Below, in pieces: positions 14,556 through 23,824 of a DNA stretch of 64,000 nucleotides. The stretch lies in the NCBI GenBank assembly GCA_017408585.1, contig JAFQUJ010000009.1, forward strand, positions 1 through 64,000. Reading direction: 5' to 3'. The stretch is from Clostridia bacterium. Its GTDB lineage: Bacteria; Bacillota; Clostridia; Oscillospirales; CAG-272. Both the position numbers and the translations under genes were made by a program. The notes below the pieces were generated by a model that was not told the DNA's origin, did not search any database, and saw only the letters and a program-made list of their open reading frames with translations. How positions within the stretch are numbered: the stretch's first letter is position 1; each line of letters starts with the position of its first letter.

Positions 14556-15248
14556 TTATTGCTTTCTTGGGTCGATATAGTGATCAGCCTCAGCAAATCT
14601 ACCATATGTACCCTTAGATTTTTCGTAAGCCTCGTTTGGCTCCATGCCCTTCTTAATAAAGTCGGTCATTTTGCCGAGAGAAACGAATTCGTAGCCGATA
14701 ACCTGATTGTCAGCATCGAGAGCCATTCTTGTGCAGTAGCCCTCTGTCATTTCGAGGTAACGAACACCCTTAGCCTTAGTACCGTACATAGTACCAACCA
14801 TTGAACGAGCACCCTTACCAAGATCCTCCATACCTGCGCCGATAACAAGACCGCCCTCAGAGAATGCGCTTTGAGTTCTACCATAAACGATTTGAAGGAA
14901 GAGCTCACGCATAGCAGTATTGATAGCATCGCAAACGAGGTCTGTATTAAGAGCCTCAAGAATGGTCTTACCAGGAAGAATTTCTGCAGCCATAGCAGCA
15001 GAGTGTGTCATACCTGAGCAACCGATTGTTTCAACAAGAGCTTCCTCGATAACGCCGTTCTTAACATTGAGCGAGAGCTTGCAAGCGCCTTGCTGTGGAG
15101 CACACCAGCCAATGCCGTGTGTGTAGCCTGAAATGTCTGTGATTTGAGTTGCCTTAACCCATGCGCCCTCTTCGGGAATAGGAGCAGGACCATGGTTAGG
15201 ACCCTTGGCAACGCAACACATGCTTTCTACTTCGTGTGAATAGATCAT
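14556..15248 (-). CDS. NifU-like iron-sulphur cluster scaffold family protein
   Basis: A 230-residue protein related to the NifU/IscU scaffold fold. Conserved cysteines suited to cluster binding are present: CC at 11-12, then GWCAPQQGAC around 48-57 and ETIGCSGM near 78. It is longer than classical IscU (about 130 residues) because of a C-terminal extension that is rich in Gly and acidic residues. The partner GGGtGRT gene follows after 13 bases. AAGGAG precedes the ATG. No cysteine desulphurase or suf genes are nearby, so it may serve a specific client rather than general cluster assembly. Confidence 0.75.
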   Translation of the reverse strand: MIYSHEVESMCCVAKGPNHGPAPIPEEGAWVKATQITDISGYTHGIGWCAPQQGACKLSLNVKNGVIEEALVETIGCSGMTHSAAMAAEILPGKTILEALNTDLVCDAINTAMRELFLQIVYGRTQSAFSEGGLVIGAGMEDLGKGARSMVGTMYGTKAKGVRYLEMTEGYCTRMALDADNQVIGYEFVSLGKMTDFIKKGMEPNEAYEKSKGTYGRFAEADHYIDPRKQ

Positions 15249-15284
15249 ATGAAAATCTCCTTAAAATAAAATTTTTTCGTAAAT

Positions 15285-15313
15285 ATTTTATCACATAAGG
15301 AAAATAAAATCAA
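15285..15313 (-). promoter_or_regulatory. Promoter of the NifU-like/GGGtGRT operon
   Basis: On the minus strand TTGATT, 17 bases, TAAAAT, ending about 36 bases before the ATG at 15248. Confidence 0.6.
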
Positions 15314-15404
15314 CACATTTTTAACAAAAAGCGAGAATTTTCGTCTTTTAACAAAAAACCTTCCTTTAATTAATAAAAATATATCAAAAATACTAAAAAT
15401 TATA

Positions 15405-15433
15405 TTTACAATTTGTCTGTTTTATGATATACT
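15405..15433 (+). promoter_or_regulatory. Promoter upstream of the rsuA-like gene
   Basis: TTTACA, 17 bases, TATACT, about 30 bases before the GTG start at 15465. It may also serve the PHP genes and tex, which follow closely. Confidence 0.65.
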
Positions 15434-15464
15434 TTAATTTGGTAAAAAATTAGGGGGTGAGCGC

Positions 15465-16166
15465 GTGCGTATAGATAAGCTTTTGTCTGAAATGGGAATT
15501 GCTACCCGTACTGAGAGCGCTAAGCTCGCAAGGCAGGGCAAGCTTCTCGTAAACGGAGCGCCGGTTGGGCGTGCCGACACTCATGTCAACCCCGATACTG
15601 ATATAGTCACCCTCTGCGGAGAGGTAATAGAATACAAAAAGTTTGTTTACATAATGCTAAATAAGCCCGAGGGCTATGTAAGCGCAACCGACGACGAAAG
15701 AGAAAAAACCGTCCTTGATCTTTTGCCCGAAAAGGAAAGACGCAGAGGACTTTTCCCGTGTGGACGCCTTGACAAAAACACACTGGGTCTTGTGATTTTA
15801 ACAAACGACGGAGATAGCGCGCATAAATTGCTCTCTCCTAAGCACCATGTTTCAAAGGTGTATAAATTCAAAGCAAAGCTCCCTCTCTCCCTCTCCGATA
15901 AGGAAAGCTTAGAGGCGGGAGTTGACATAGGTGGATATTTTACAAAGCCCTGTAAAATAACGCTCTATAGTGAAACTGAGGGCGAAATCACCTTAACCGA
16001 GGGTAAATACCACCAAATTAAGCGAATGCTCGAGGCGGTCAATAATAAAATCACCTACCTTGAACGAATTAGCTTTGGCGCAATAGCGCTCGACCCGACG
16101 CTTGCGCGCGGAGAGTGGCGCTATCTAACAAATGAGGAAGAAAATCTGCTTTTGCAGAAAAAATAG
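15465..16166 (+). CDS. rsuA: 16S rRNA pseudouridine synthase, RsuA/RluB family
   Basis: A 233-residue protein with an N-terminal S4 RNA-binding domain (1-60: MRIDKLLSEMG, then LVNG) and a pseudouridine synthase domain with the catalytic motif GRLDKNTLGL at 100-109 (Asp103). It isomerises a uridine in ribosomal RNA, in E. coli position 516 of 16S rRNA for RsuA. The closing block GKYHQIKRML is typical of this branch. The start is a GTG with GGGGGTG just upstream. It is first in a run of close genes with the two PHP proteins and tex. RsuA is more likely than RluB/E by length, but the exact target is inference. Confidence 0.85.
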   Translation: MRIDKLLSEMGIATRTESAKLARQGKLLVNGAPVGRADTHVNPDTDIVTLCGEVIEYKKFVYIMLNKPEGYVSATDDEREKTVLDLLPEKERRRGLFPCGRLDKNTLGLVILTNDGDSAHKLLSPKHHVSKVYKFKAKLPLSLSDKESLEAGVDIGGYFTKPCKITLYSETEGEITLTEGKYHQIKRMLEAVNNKITYLERISFGAIALDPTLARGEWRYLTNEEENLLLQKK

Positions 16167-16175
16167 GAGAACAAA

Positions 16176-17219
16176 ATGAAAAAATATCTAATTTCACCAG
16201 AGTTAAATTGGTATAGAGCCAATTTTCACTGCCACACAAAGCACTCCGATGGAGCGCTAACGCCCGAGCAGGTAAAGGAGCTCTACAAAAATCATGGCTA
16301 TTCCATTGTAGCATATACTGACCATGATGTTTTGCTAGACCATTCCGACCTAAATGACGAGGGCTTCCTCGCTCTTACAAGCTCTGAATATGCTGTAAAT
16401 CAAGCACAGCCGGGATTTCCGGAAATCTTTGATACGAGCATAAGTGCATGGGTGCGCAAAAAATGCGTTCACCTAAATATATTCTCCAAGGATCCACACA
16501 ACACCTTTATGCCCGCAACCAATATAGAGCAAAACTGGATTTTAAGAGATCGCTATCCCGATACAAAATGCGATGGCTTCATTCGTGAATATACAAAGGA
16601 AAACATCAACGAAATTATAAGACGCTGTAATGATGCAGGCTTCCTCGTTCAGCTCAATCACCCCTATTGGTCGCTTAACGAGCGTGAGGATTATATTAAT
16701 ATGGAAGGGCTTTGGGGTCTTGAAATTCTCAACTACGCAACCGAGCTTGAAACAGGTAGCGAGTATTGCCCATATATCTATGACGATATGCTAAGAAGTG
16801 GAATGTATAACCTCGTTTGCACAATGGGCGACGATAACCATAACCACGCAGGCGACAGAGAATCCTTTGGTGGCTCAACCTTTATCGGCGCTAAGGAGCT
16901 AAAATACGATCAAATCATTGAGGCTATGGAAAAGGGTGATATCTATTGCTCGTCGGGACGAGATAACCCACCGAGATTTTTGTCACTCTATGTAGAGGAC
17001 AATATCATTAAAATTGATTGCACACCCGTTACAAATATCAACATAAACGGCTATGGCAGAGCAGATCGCCATATCACCGCCCCCGAGGGCCAAACGATAA
17101 CTCACGCAGAGTTCCCACTTCGTGAAAGCGATGTGTACTTCCGTGTAAGCCTTCGTGACGAATATGGAAATAACGCCCATACCCACACCTACTTTGTAAA
17201 GGACTACATTGAAAAATAA
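16176..17219 (+). CDS. PHP-domain metal-dependent phosphoesterase (copy 1)
   Basis: A 347-residue cytoplasmic protein of the polymerase-and-histidinol-phosphatase superfamily. The first metal motif is FHCHTKHSDG (His18, His20, Asp25), followed by YTDHD at about 47-51, a Glu in SSEY near 70, NHPYWS near 160 and GDDNH near 218: the scattered His/Asp/Glu set that binds three metals in PHP phosphatases. Residues after about 270 form an extra beta-rich part. It begins nine bases after rsuA and is followed by a close paralogue, with matching motifs in the same places. The substrate is unknown; relatives include nucleases and phosphatases (TrpH/YciV). Confidence 0.8.
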   Translation: MKKYLISPELNWYRANFHCHTKHSDGALTPEQVKELYKNHGYSIVAYTDHDVLLDHSDLNDEGFLALTSSEYAVNQAQPGFPEIFDTSISAWVRKKCVHLNIFSKDPHNTFMPATNIEQNWILRDRYPDTKCDGFIREYTKENINEIIRRCNDAGFLVQLNHPYWSLNEREDYINMEGLWGLEILNYATELETGSEYCPYIYDDMLRSGMYNLVCTMGDDNHNHAGDRESFGGSTFIGAKELKYDQIIEAMEKGDIYCSSGRDNPPRFLSLYVEDNIIKIDCTPVTNININGYGRADRHITAPEGQTITHAEFPLRESDVYFRVSLRDEYGNNAHTHTYFVKDYIEK

Positions 17220-17229
17220 GAGGCAAATT

Positions 17230-18285
17230 ATGAAAAAATATCTTTTACCGGAAAATGTAAATTGGTACAGAGCAAACCTTCATTGCCATACAACAATCTC
17301 CGATGGATGCCTGACTCCCGAGCAGGTAAAGGAGGCATATAAGGCTAAGGGATACTCAATTGTGGCATATACCGACCACGAGATTTTGCTTGACCACTCC
17401 GACCTAAATGACGAGAGCTTCCTTGCTATTACAAGCTCGGAATACTCAGCAAACGAGGGAAACTCAACCTATCACCCACACCCACTAGACCCCGAAAACA
17501 ATGGTTGGCAAAGAAGAAGAGTAATTCATATGAATATCTTCTCAAAGGATCCACATAACACCTTCCAGCCCGCAGCCCATGACGATACGCTTTGGGCGTG
17601 CGAGGGAAAGTATAAGGGACAGGGCAAGTGTGATGGCTTTGTAAGACAATATACAATCGAAAATATCAATGAAACAATAAGGCGCTTAAATGAGGCGGGC
17701 TTCCTCGTTCAATACAACCACCCCGTTTGGTCGCTTAATGACGAGTCACTCTATCTTAATCTAAAGGGACTATGGTCACTTGAAATTCTAAACTACGCAA
17801 CCGAGCGTATAACGGGTAAGGAATATTGCCCTCACATCTACGATGAAATGGTAGCCTCGGGAATGTACGACCTTCTTCCAACAATGGGTGACGATAATCA
17901 CAACAGAGGCGGAAGCCTTGCCCACTCGTTTGGTGGCTCAACCATGATAGGCGCAAGCTCGCTTGAATACGATAAGATTATTGAGGCTATGGAAAAGGGA
18001 CACCTTTATAGCACGAGCGGACAAGACAACCCACCACTAATCTATGCTCTATATGTAGAGGATAATATAATAAAGGTAGATTGCTCACCCGCTAAGACCG
18101 TTTTCCTTAATGGCTATTCAAGAGCATATCGAATTGTCGAGGATGAAAACGGCGAGGATATAACCCACGCAGAATTTCGCCTTGATAAAAATGATGTGTA
18201 TTTCCGTATAACCGTAAGAGATAAATACGGAAACAACGCTCACACCCGTTGCTATATGGTAGCGGACTGTTTTGAAAACAATTAA
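17230..18285 (+). CDS. PHP-domain metal-dependent phosphoesterase (copy 2)
   Basis: A 351-residue paralogue of the upstream gene, alike over its whole length and with the same metal motifs (HCHTTISDG with His18, His20, Asp25; YTDHE; NHPVWS; GDDNH). The start was set at the ATG at 17230, which aligns with copy 1 (both begin MKKYL) and has AAGAGGC upstream; the frame is open slightly further back, inside the end of copy 1. The main differences are an insert near residue 75 rich in His and Pro and the loop around 120. A tandem duplication kept as two full-length copies suggests different substrates or a heteromer, but nothing in the sequence decides between these. Confidence 0.8.
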   Translation: MKKYLLPENVNWYRANLHCHTTISDGCLTPEQVKEAYKAKGYSIVAYTDHEILLDHSDLNDESFLAITSSEYSANEGNSTYHPHPLDPENNGWQRRRVIHMNIFSKDPHNTFQPAAHDDTLWACEGKYKGQGKCDGFVRQYTIENINETIRRLNEAGFLVQYNHPVWSLNDESLYLNLKGLWSLEILNYATERITGKEYCPHIYDEMVASGMYDLLPTMGDDNHNRGGSLAHSFGGSTMIGASSLEYDKIIEAMEKGHLYSTSGQDNPPLIYALYVEDNIIKVDCSPAKTVFLNGYSRAYRIVEDENGEDITHAEFRLDKNDVYFRITVRDKYGNNAHTRCYMVADCFENN

Positions 18286-18334
18286 TACAACACATAATAC
18301 AACAACTAATTTTTACTGTAAAGGATGCAACAAA

Positions 18335-20539
18335 ATGAACATTATTAACGAACTCGCAAAGGAATTTAACCTAAGAATTGCACAGGTAGAGGCAACAGTT
18401 GCCCTAATCGATGACGGAAACACAATCCCATTTATCGCGCGTTATAGAAAAGAGGTAACAGGCTCTCTTGACGACGAAATTCTTCGTAATCTTGATGAGC
18501 GTCTAAAATATCTCCGTTCTCTCGAGCAGAGAAAGGAAGAGGTAAAGGCGTTAATCGAGGCTCAGGGCAAGCTAACTCCCGAAATTGAGCTAGCACTTCA
18601 AAGCGCTACGATTTTGACCGAGGTTGAGGATATTTATCGTCCATACAAGCCAAAGAGAGAAACAAGAGGCTCTCTTGCAAGAAAGAAGGGACTTGAAGCG
18701 CTTGCTCAGCTTATTATGGAGCAAAGAGATTCCTATGGAAAGAGCCTTCTTGAAATCGCCTCGGAGTATATCAATACCGAGGACGCTGTAAGAGCTCTAT
18801 ATCCGACTGCAACTGATGCAGAGGTTAAAAAGCTTCTTGTAAAGACTGCCGAGGACGCACTTGCCGGTGCAAGAGATATTATCGCAGAGGACATCTCCGA
18901 TAACGCAGAATACAGAAAGGCAATTCGTGCACTCACCTTCAATCATGGTATGCTCGTAACAAAGAATACCAAGGAGGAAAGCTCTGTTTACGATGCTTAT
19001 TATGATTATAGCGAGAGCGTTAAAAAGATACCCGGACACCGTGTGCTTGCAATCAATCGTGGAGAAAAGGAGGAATTCCTTAAGGTTACCCTCCAAATTG
19101 ATAGCGATATCATTCTAAACTATCTATTTAATGAAATTATTACAAATGTAAATAGCCCTGCAAGAGAATACATTCAAGGCGCTATCGTTGATAGCTATGA
19201 TAGACTTATCGCTCCTAGCGTAGAAAGAGAAATTCGTACAGCCATCTTTGACGAGGCAAGCGAGGGCGCAATTAAGCTATTCTCCGAAAACCTAAAGCAT
19301 CTTCTTATGGCAGCCCCACTTAAGGGCAAAACAGTGCTTGGCTATGACCCCGGTTACAGAACAGGCTGTAAGCTTGCAGTAGTAGATAAAACAGGTAAGG
19401 TTATAGATACAGCAGTTATCTATCCAACTAAGCCAAGAGAGGATATCGAGGGCTCAACAAGAATTGTTGAAAGATTAATTAAGAGATACGCAGTAGATGT
19501 TATCGCAATCGGTAACGGAACTGCATCTAAGGAAAGTGAAATCTTTATCGCAGGCGTTCTAAAGGGACTTGGCGATCCTGATAAGAAATATATCGTAGTA
19601 AGCGAGGCGGGCGCATCTGTTTACTCTGCATCTAAGCTTGGAACAGAGGAGTTCCCCGACTTTGATGTTACTCAAAGATCTGCTGTATCAATCGCAAGAA
19701 GACTTCAAGACCCTCTTGCCGAGCTTGTTAAAATTGATCCTAAGTCAATCGGCGTAGGACAATATCAGCATGACATGAAGCCTGCAAGACTTGACGAAGC
19801 ACTCGGTGGCGTTGTTGAGGATTGTGTAAACAAAATCGGCGTAGATATCAATACCGCATCATATTCACTTCTATCATACATTTCCGGTATCAATATTGCT
19901 ATTGCAAAGAATATCGTTAAATATCGTGAGGAAAATGGTGAATTCACAAGACGCGCACAGCTTCTTAAAGTTCCCAAAATTGGCGAAAAGGCATATCAGC
20001 AGTGTGCAGGCTTCTTGAGAGTCCCGGGCTCAGCCGAAATTCTTGATAACACAGGAGTTCACCCTGAGGCATACGAGGCAGCAAAGGCGCTTCTTGTGAA
20101 GTTTGGATATACCATGGACGATGTTAAGATGAGCAACCTAAAGGACCTTCGCTCAAAGTGCGCTAAATTTGGCACTAAGAAGCTAGCCGAGGAGCTCGGA
20201 ATTGGTGAGCCAACCCTTATGGATATTATCGGCGAGCTTGAAAAGCCGGGACGCGATGTTCGTGACTCACTCCCACAGCCGATTCTTCGTGCAGATGTTC
20301 TCAGCATGGAGGACCTTCGTCCGGGCATGGAAATGGTAGGAACTGTAAGAAATGTAATTGACTTTGGAGCATTCATTGACATAGGCGTTCACCAAGACGG
20401 ACTTGTTCACATTTCAGAGATTTCCGACAAGTACATTAAGCATCCAAGCGAGGTGCTCAGCGTAGGTGATATTGTTAATGTTAGAATTAAGAGCGTTGAC
20501 CTTCAAAAGAAGAGAATTGCATTGACAATGAAGTTTTAA
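18335..20539 (+). CDS. tex: Tex family RNA-binding transcription accessory protein
   Basis: A 734-residue protein with the full Tex layout: N-terminal helical domain (IPFIARYRKEVTGSLDDE near 25), YqgF/RNase H-like domain (GYDPGYRTGCKLAVVD near 335), helix-hairpin-helix motifs (around 500-560, ending in LLKVPKIGEKAYQQCAGFLR pattern), and a C-terminal S1 RNA-binding domain from about 660 (GTVRNVIDFGAFIDIG). Tex binds RNA polymerase and nucleic acids and affects transcription and stress tolerance. The ATG at 18335 is preceded by AAAGGA and matches the usual family start. It follows the PHP pair by 49 bases and is probably co-transcribed. Confidence 0.92.
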   Translation: MNIINELAKEFNLRIAQVEATVALIDDGNTIPFIARYRKEVTGSLDDEILRNLDERLKYLRSLEQRKEEVKALIEAQGKLTPEIELALQSATILTEVEDIYRPYKPKRETRGSLARKKGLEALAQLIMEQRDSYGKSLLEIASEYINTEDAVRALYPTATDAEVKKLLVKTAEDALAGARDIIAEDISDNAEYRKAIRALTFNHGMLVTKNTKEESSVYDAYYDYSESVKKIPGHRVLAINRGEKEEFLKVTLQIDSDIILNYLFNEIITNVNSPAREYIQGAIVDSYDRLIAPSVEREIRTAIFDEASEGAIKLFSENLKHLLMAAPLKGKTVLGYDPGYRTGCKLAVVDKTGKVIDTAVIYPTKPREDIEGSTRIVERLIKRYAVDVIAIGNGTASKESEIFIAGVLKGLGDPDKKYIVVSEAGASVYSASKLGTEEFPDFDVTQRSAVSIARRLQDPLAELVKIDPKSIGVGQYQHDMKPARLDEALGGVVEDCVNKIGVDINTASYSLLSYISGINIAIAKNIVKYREENGEFTRRAQLLKVPKIGEKAYQQCAGFLRVPGSAEILDNTGVHPEAYEAAKALLVKFGYTMDDVKMSNLKDLRSKCAKFGTKKLAEELGIGEPTLMDIIGELEKPGRDVRDSLPQPILRADVLSMEDLRPGMEMVGTVRNVIDFGAFIDIGVHQDGLVHISEISDKYIKHPSEVLSVGDIVNVRIKSVDLQKKRIALTMKF

Positions 20540-20570
20540 TGTTGATAAAGTCAACAAGGTTGTACAAATA

Positions 20571-20610
20571 TTGTGCAAGGTGCACAAATAAATTATATAA
20601 ATTTTGTGCA
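20571..20610. promoter_or_regulatory. Candidate operator upstream of the MalK-type ATPase gene
   Basis: TTGTGCA-AGG-TGCACAA (20571-20587) is a perfect 7+3+7 palindrome, and a third half-site TTGTGCA follows at 20604-20610. A TATAAT lies at 20643-20648, without a clear -35. The same heptamer recurs before the PucR-like gene at 35702. Confidence 0.5.
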
Positions 20611-20718
20611 AATCACCACTATCAATTTGTATAAAATTCTGTTATAATTATTGTATATTATAATGCAATTTTGCGCCAAAATGAAAAATAAGTTTGCTAA
20701 AAGCAAGGAGAAATAACG

Positions 20719-21876
20719 ATGTCAAGTTTATCACTTAAGCACATTTACAAAAAATACCCTGGTGGAGTTACCGCCGTATCAGACTTCTGTCTTGAAATCG
20801 CAGATAAGGAGTTTATCATTTTCGTAGGTCCTTCAGGATGTGGAAAATCGACAACTCTTCGTATGATCGCAGGACTTGAGGAAATCACAGAGGGAGAGCT
20901 TTACATAGGTGATAAGCTTATGAACGATGTTGCTCCTAAGGATAGAGATATTGCGATGGTGTTCCAAAACTATGCGCTTTATCCACATATGACCGTTTAC
21001 GAGAACATGGCGTTCGGTCTAAAGCTTCGTAAGATTCCAAAGGAAACCATCAAGCGTCGTGTTGAGGCTGCCGCAAAGATTCTCGGTATCGAAAATCTTC
21101 TTAACAGAAAGCCTGCGCAAATGTCAGGTGGTCAGAAACAGCGTGTTGCACTCGGTCGTGCTATCGTTCGTGAGCCAAAGGTATTCTTGCTTGACGAGCC
21201 TCTTTCAAACCTCGACGCTAAGCTTCGTGCAGCGATGAGAACTGAAATTACAAAGATTCACCAAACAATCGGTACAACCTTCATTTATGTAACTCACGAC
21301 CAGGTAGAGGCTATGACAATGGCTACTCGTATCGTAGTTATGAAGGACGGCTTTATCCAACAGGTTGACTCTCCACAAAACCTCTACGACAAGCCTGTAA
21401 ACATCTTCGTTGCAGGATTTATTGGAACTCCTCAAATGAACTTCCTACATGTTGTTCTTGAGAAGAGAGGCGAGGACGCATACATCACCTTCGGTGAAAA
21501 GGCAATCAAGCTCCCAAGAGAAAAGGCAAGCGACCCTGCTCTTGAGCCATACTTTGGCAAGGAGGTTATCGCAGGTATCCGTCCTGAGCTTATCCACGAT
21601 GAGCAAATTTATCTTGAAAATATGTCTGATAACATCATCGAGGCTACTGTTGATGTTACAGAGCTTATGGGTGCAGAAATTTATCTCTATCTCTCAATCG
21701 AGGGTGCTGAGGCGTTCAATATCGACTCCAATAGAGGAGAAAATATCAAGAACGATATCATTGCAAAGGTTTCATCTCGTTCAGGTGCAAGAGCAGGCGA
21801 TACAATCACAGTTGCTATCGACGCATCAAGAATTCACCTCTTCGACAAGGAAACACAAAAGTACATTATTCACTAA
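20719..21876 (+). CDS. Sugar ABC transporter ATP-binding protein, MalK/UgpC/MsmX type
   Basis: A 385-residue ATPase that powers carbohydrate ABC importers from the inner membrane face. Walker A GPSGCGKST is at 37-45, signature MSGGQ(KQR) at 135-142, Walker B VFLLDEP near 155-161, then D-loop and switch His. The C-terminal 140 residues form the TOBE/regulatory extension of the CUT1 family (NIFVAGFIGTPQMNF at the start). No permease or binding-protein genes are next to it, so it is likely a shared ATPase serving several sugar importers, as MsmX does in Bacillus. A palindromic operator candidate lies upstream and a clean terminator follows. AAGGAG precedes the ATG. Confidence 0.92.
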   Translation: MSSLSLKHIYKKYPGGVTAVSDFCLEIADKEFIIFVGPSGCGKSTTLRMIAGLEEITEGELYIGDKLMNDVAPKDRDIAMVFQNYALYPHMTVYENMAFGLKLRKIPKETIKRRVEAAAKILGIENLLNRKPAQMSGGQKQRVALGRAIVREPKVFLLDEPLSNLDAKLRAAMRTEITKIHQTIGTTFIYVTHDQVEAMTMATRIVVMKDGFIQQVDSPQNLYDKPVNIFVAGFIGTPQMNFLHVVLEKRGEDAYITFGEKAIKLPREKASDPALEPYFGKEVIAGIRPELIHDEQIYLENMSDNIIEATVDVTELMGAEIYLYLSIEGAEAFNIDSNRGENIKNDIIAKVSSRSGARAGDTITVAIDASRIHLFDKETQKYIIH

Positions 21877-21881
21877 GATAC

Positions 21882-21910
21882 AAAAAATCCACCGATTTCG
21901 GTGGATTTTT
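21882..21910 (+). terminator. Terminator of the MalK-type ATPase gene
   Basis: AAAAATCCACCG-ATTT-CGGTGGATTTTT, perfect stem with T-run. Confidence 0.9.
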
Positions 21911-21932
21911 GCTTTTTATTTTTATATTTCTC

Positions 21933-21961
21933 TTGACTTTTAGTATATAATATTGTATTAT
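21933..21961 (+). promoter_or_regulatory. Promoter of the Gfo/Idh/MocA gene
   Basis: TTGACT, 17 bases, TATTAT, with the ATG about 45 bases downstream of the -10. Confidence 0.65.
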
Positions 21962-22006
21962 TACGATAGTGTTAAAAATATTATTAAAACCACGGAGAAT
22001 AATATT

Positions 22007-23056
22007 ATGAAAAAGAAATTTGCAGTTGTAGGCTATGGTGGAATGGGTGGCTGGCATGTAAACCATGCTCTAAAAAGCGATGTTCTCGAGCTTGCTGGAA
22101 TTTACGATATAGACGAAGACAAGGCAGAGCTTGCAAGGTCAAGAGGAATTTACGCATACTCCTCACTTGACGAGCTAATAAATGATACAAGCGTTGAACT
22201 TGTGACGGTTGCCATTCCCAATGATGTTCACCTTGATACAGTCGTAAGACTTCTAAGAGGTGGAAAAAATGTTATTTGCGAAAAGCCCGTCGCTATGTGT
22301 AGCGCAGATCTTGAAAAAATGATTTTGGCATCGCAAGAAAGCGGTAAGCTCTTCACCGTTCACCAAAACAGACGCTGGGATGTTGATTATCTTGCTATGC
22401 AACAGCTAAAGGATAGCGGAGAAATCGGCAAGCCACTTAGAATAGAGTCAAGAATTCATGGCTCACGCGGAATTCCATCCGACTGGAGATGCAAAGCGCC
22501 ACACGGTGGTGGAATGATGCTTGACTGGGGCGTTCACCTAATCGACCAGCTCATGCTCATCTATAAGGATGAGAAAATTGATACAATTAATTGCACCACA
22601 ACAAATATCACAACCGATGAGGTTGATGACGGCTTCTATCTCACCATCACCTTCGAGAGTGAAGCAGTAGCCTTTGTCGAGGTTGGCACATATAACTTTA
22701 TCGCACTTCCAAGATTTTATATGAAGGCTGAAAAGGGCTCTGCGCTCATCACAGACTGGCGTGAAAAAACCAAGGTCGCAAGATGTAAGTATTGGCATGA
22801 AAACGATGTTTTGCCCGTTCAAACTGCCGCAGGACTCACTAAAACAATGGCACCTCGTGATAGCGTAACTCTTGACGAGTACGAGCTTGAAATTCCAAAA
22901 TCCGATGTTCACGATTTCTATCGTAATGTTGTTAAGGCAATTGATGGCGAGGAGGCTCAAATCGTAACTCACGATCAGGTACGCCTAGTCCTAAAAATAA
23001 TGGAGCAGGCATTTATTAGCGCTAAGCTCGGTCAAACAATCAAATTTGAATATTAA
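22007..23056 (+). CDS. Gfo/Idh/MocA family NAD(P)-dependent oxidoreductase
   Basis: A 349-residue cytoplasmic dehydrogenase. The N-terminal Rossmann fold begins with AVVGYGGMGGWHVNHA (residues 5-20). The family motif CEKPVAM, with Lys93 as a conserved active-site residue, is at about 91-97, and the C-terminal alpha/beta domain contains GGGMMLDWGVHLIDQL near 167. Members oxidise or reduce sugars, inositols and related compounds. Start at the ATG after CACGGAG; an upstream in-frame extension overlaps the promoter and is rejected. It is transcribed alone between two terminators. The substrate cannot be told; the nearby MalK-type ATPase suggests sugar metabolism. Confidence 0.88.
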   Translation: MKKKFAVVGYGGMGGWHVNHALKSDVLELAGIYDIDEDKAELARSRGIYAYSSLDELINDTSVELVTVAIPNDVHLDTVVRLLRGGKNVICEKPVAMCSADLEKMILASQESGKLFTVHQNRRWDVDYLAMQQLKDSGEIGKPLRIESRIHGSRGIPSDWRCKAPHGGGMMLDWGVHLIDQLMLIYKDEKIDTINCTTTNITTDEVDDGFYLTITFESEAVAFVEVGTYNFIALPRFYMKAEKGSALITDWREKTKVARCKYWHENDVLPVQTAAGLTKTMAPRDSVTLDEYELEIPKSDVHDFYRNVVKAIDGEEAQIVTHDQVRLVLKIMEQAFISAKLGQTIKFEY

Positions 23057-23059
23057 AAT

Positions 23060-23088
23060 AAAAACTCGCTCATTGAGCGAGTTTTTTT
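23060..23088. terminator. Bidirectional terminator
   Basis: AAAAACTCGCTC-ATT-GAGCGAGTTTTT between two convergent genes, with T-runs on both strands. Confidence 0.9.
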
Positions 23089-23089
23089 A

Positions 23090-23674
23090 TTACGATTTTT
23101 TATCAATTAAATTAATAATTCTAACAGTTGCGGGGCTTAAAACTACATTGAATAAAAGCTCAAATAGGAAGTTTCCGCCAACCAAGAATAAGAACATATA
23201 TGCAACTGCACTAACGCCCTCGGCGCTTGCCCAACCCTTAATTGACTCGTAAAAGAAAATTCTAGAGCCAAGAAGGAATACGCCTGTATTGACAACAGGA
23301 CATACAATCGCACCCACTAAAACACCAACAAATCTGTTTAGCTTAGCAACGAGCTTGTAAGCAATTCCTGCCAAAAGTCCACATAGAATACCCTTTGCAA
23401 AAACTGTTACAACAGTTCCAAATGGGTCGATTTGTAAAAACGCAGCTGCATCACCTGATAAAAGAACAACTGCACCAAAAACAAAGCCAAGCCACGCACC
23501 TGCACCAACGCCACAGATGGCAACGCCGATAACAATAGGAATAAGAACTAGTGAAATTGAAAATAAGCCAAGACGAATAAAGCTTCCTGCAAGCTGTAAA
23601 ATGATTACAAGAGCAGTGAGAACAGCAAGATAGGTTAGCTTTCTTATATCGATTTTAGAATTTGTTTTAGCCAT
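23090..23674 (-). CDS. ECF transporter substrate-binding (S) component
   Basis: A 194-residue protein with about six hydrophobic segments and a short charged N-terminus, the layout of S components that capture vitamins for energy-coupling-factor importers. The N-terminal KLTYLAVLTALVIIL with Ala and small residues is the helix that docks onto the shared EcfT subunit. The IRLGLFSISLVLIPI segment and the following Gly-rich loop fit the family. The vitamin is not identifiable; no riboswitch is visible upstream. It stands alone with a shared terminator, so EcfA and EcfT must be encoded elsewhere. AAGGAG precedes the ATG. Confidence 0.8.
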   Translation of the reverse strand: MAKTNSKIDIRKLTYLAVLTALVIILQLAGSFIRLGLFSISLVLIPIVIGVAICGVGAGAWLGFVFGAVVLLSGDAAAFLQIDPFGTVVTVFAKGILCGLLAGIAYKLVAKLNRFVGVLVGAIVCPVVNTGVFLLGSRIFFYESIKGWASAEGVSAVAYMFLFLVGGNFLFELLFNVVLSPATVRIINLIDKKS

Positions 23675-23824
23675 ATAACTCTCCTTGTGTTTTTTAGTAT
23701 TCTATCACTAAAATTACCAAAAGTCAATGATTTTATTTAAATTATTACTATATAATAAGGAAGAAACTTGATTTTTCTTGAAAAATTAAATAAAAAACAG
23801 ACAATTTTGAACAAATTTTAAATT

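Noticed and set aside
23675..23824. Riboswitch before the ECF S component
   Set aside because: The leader is short and AT-rich with no conserved aptamer pattern I can see.
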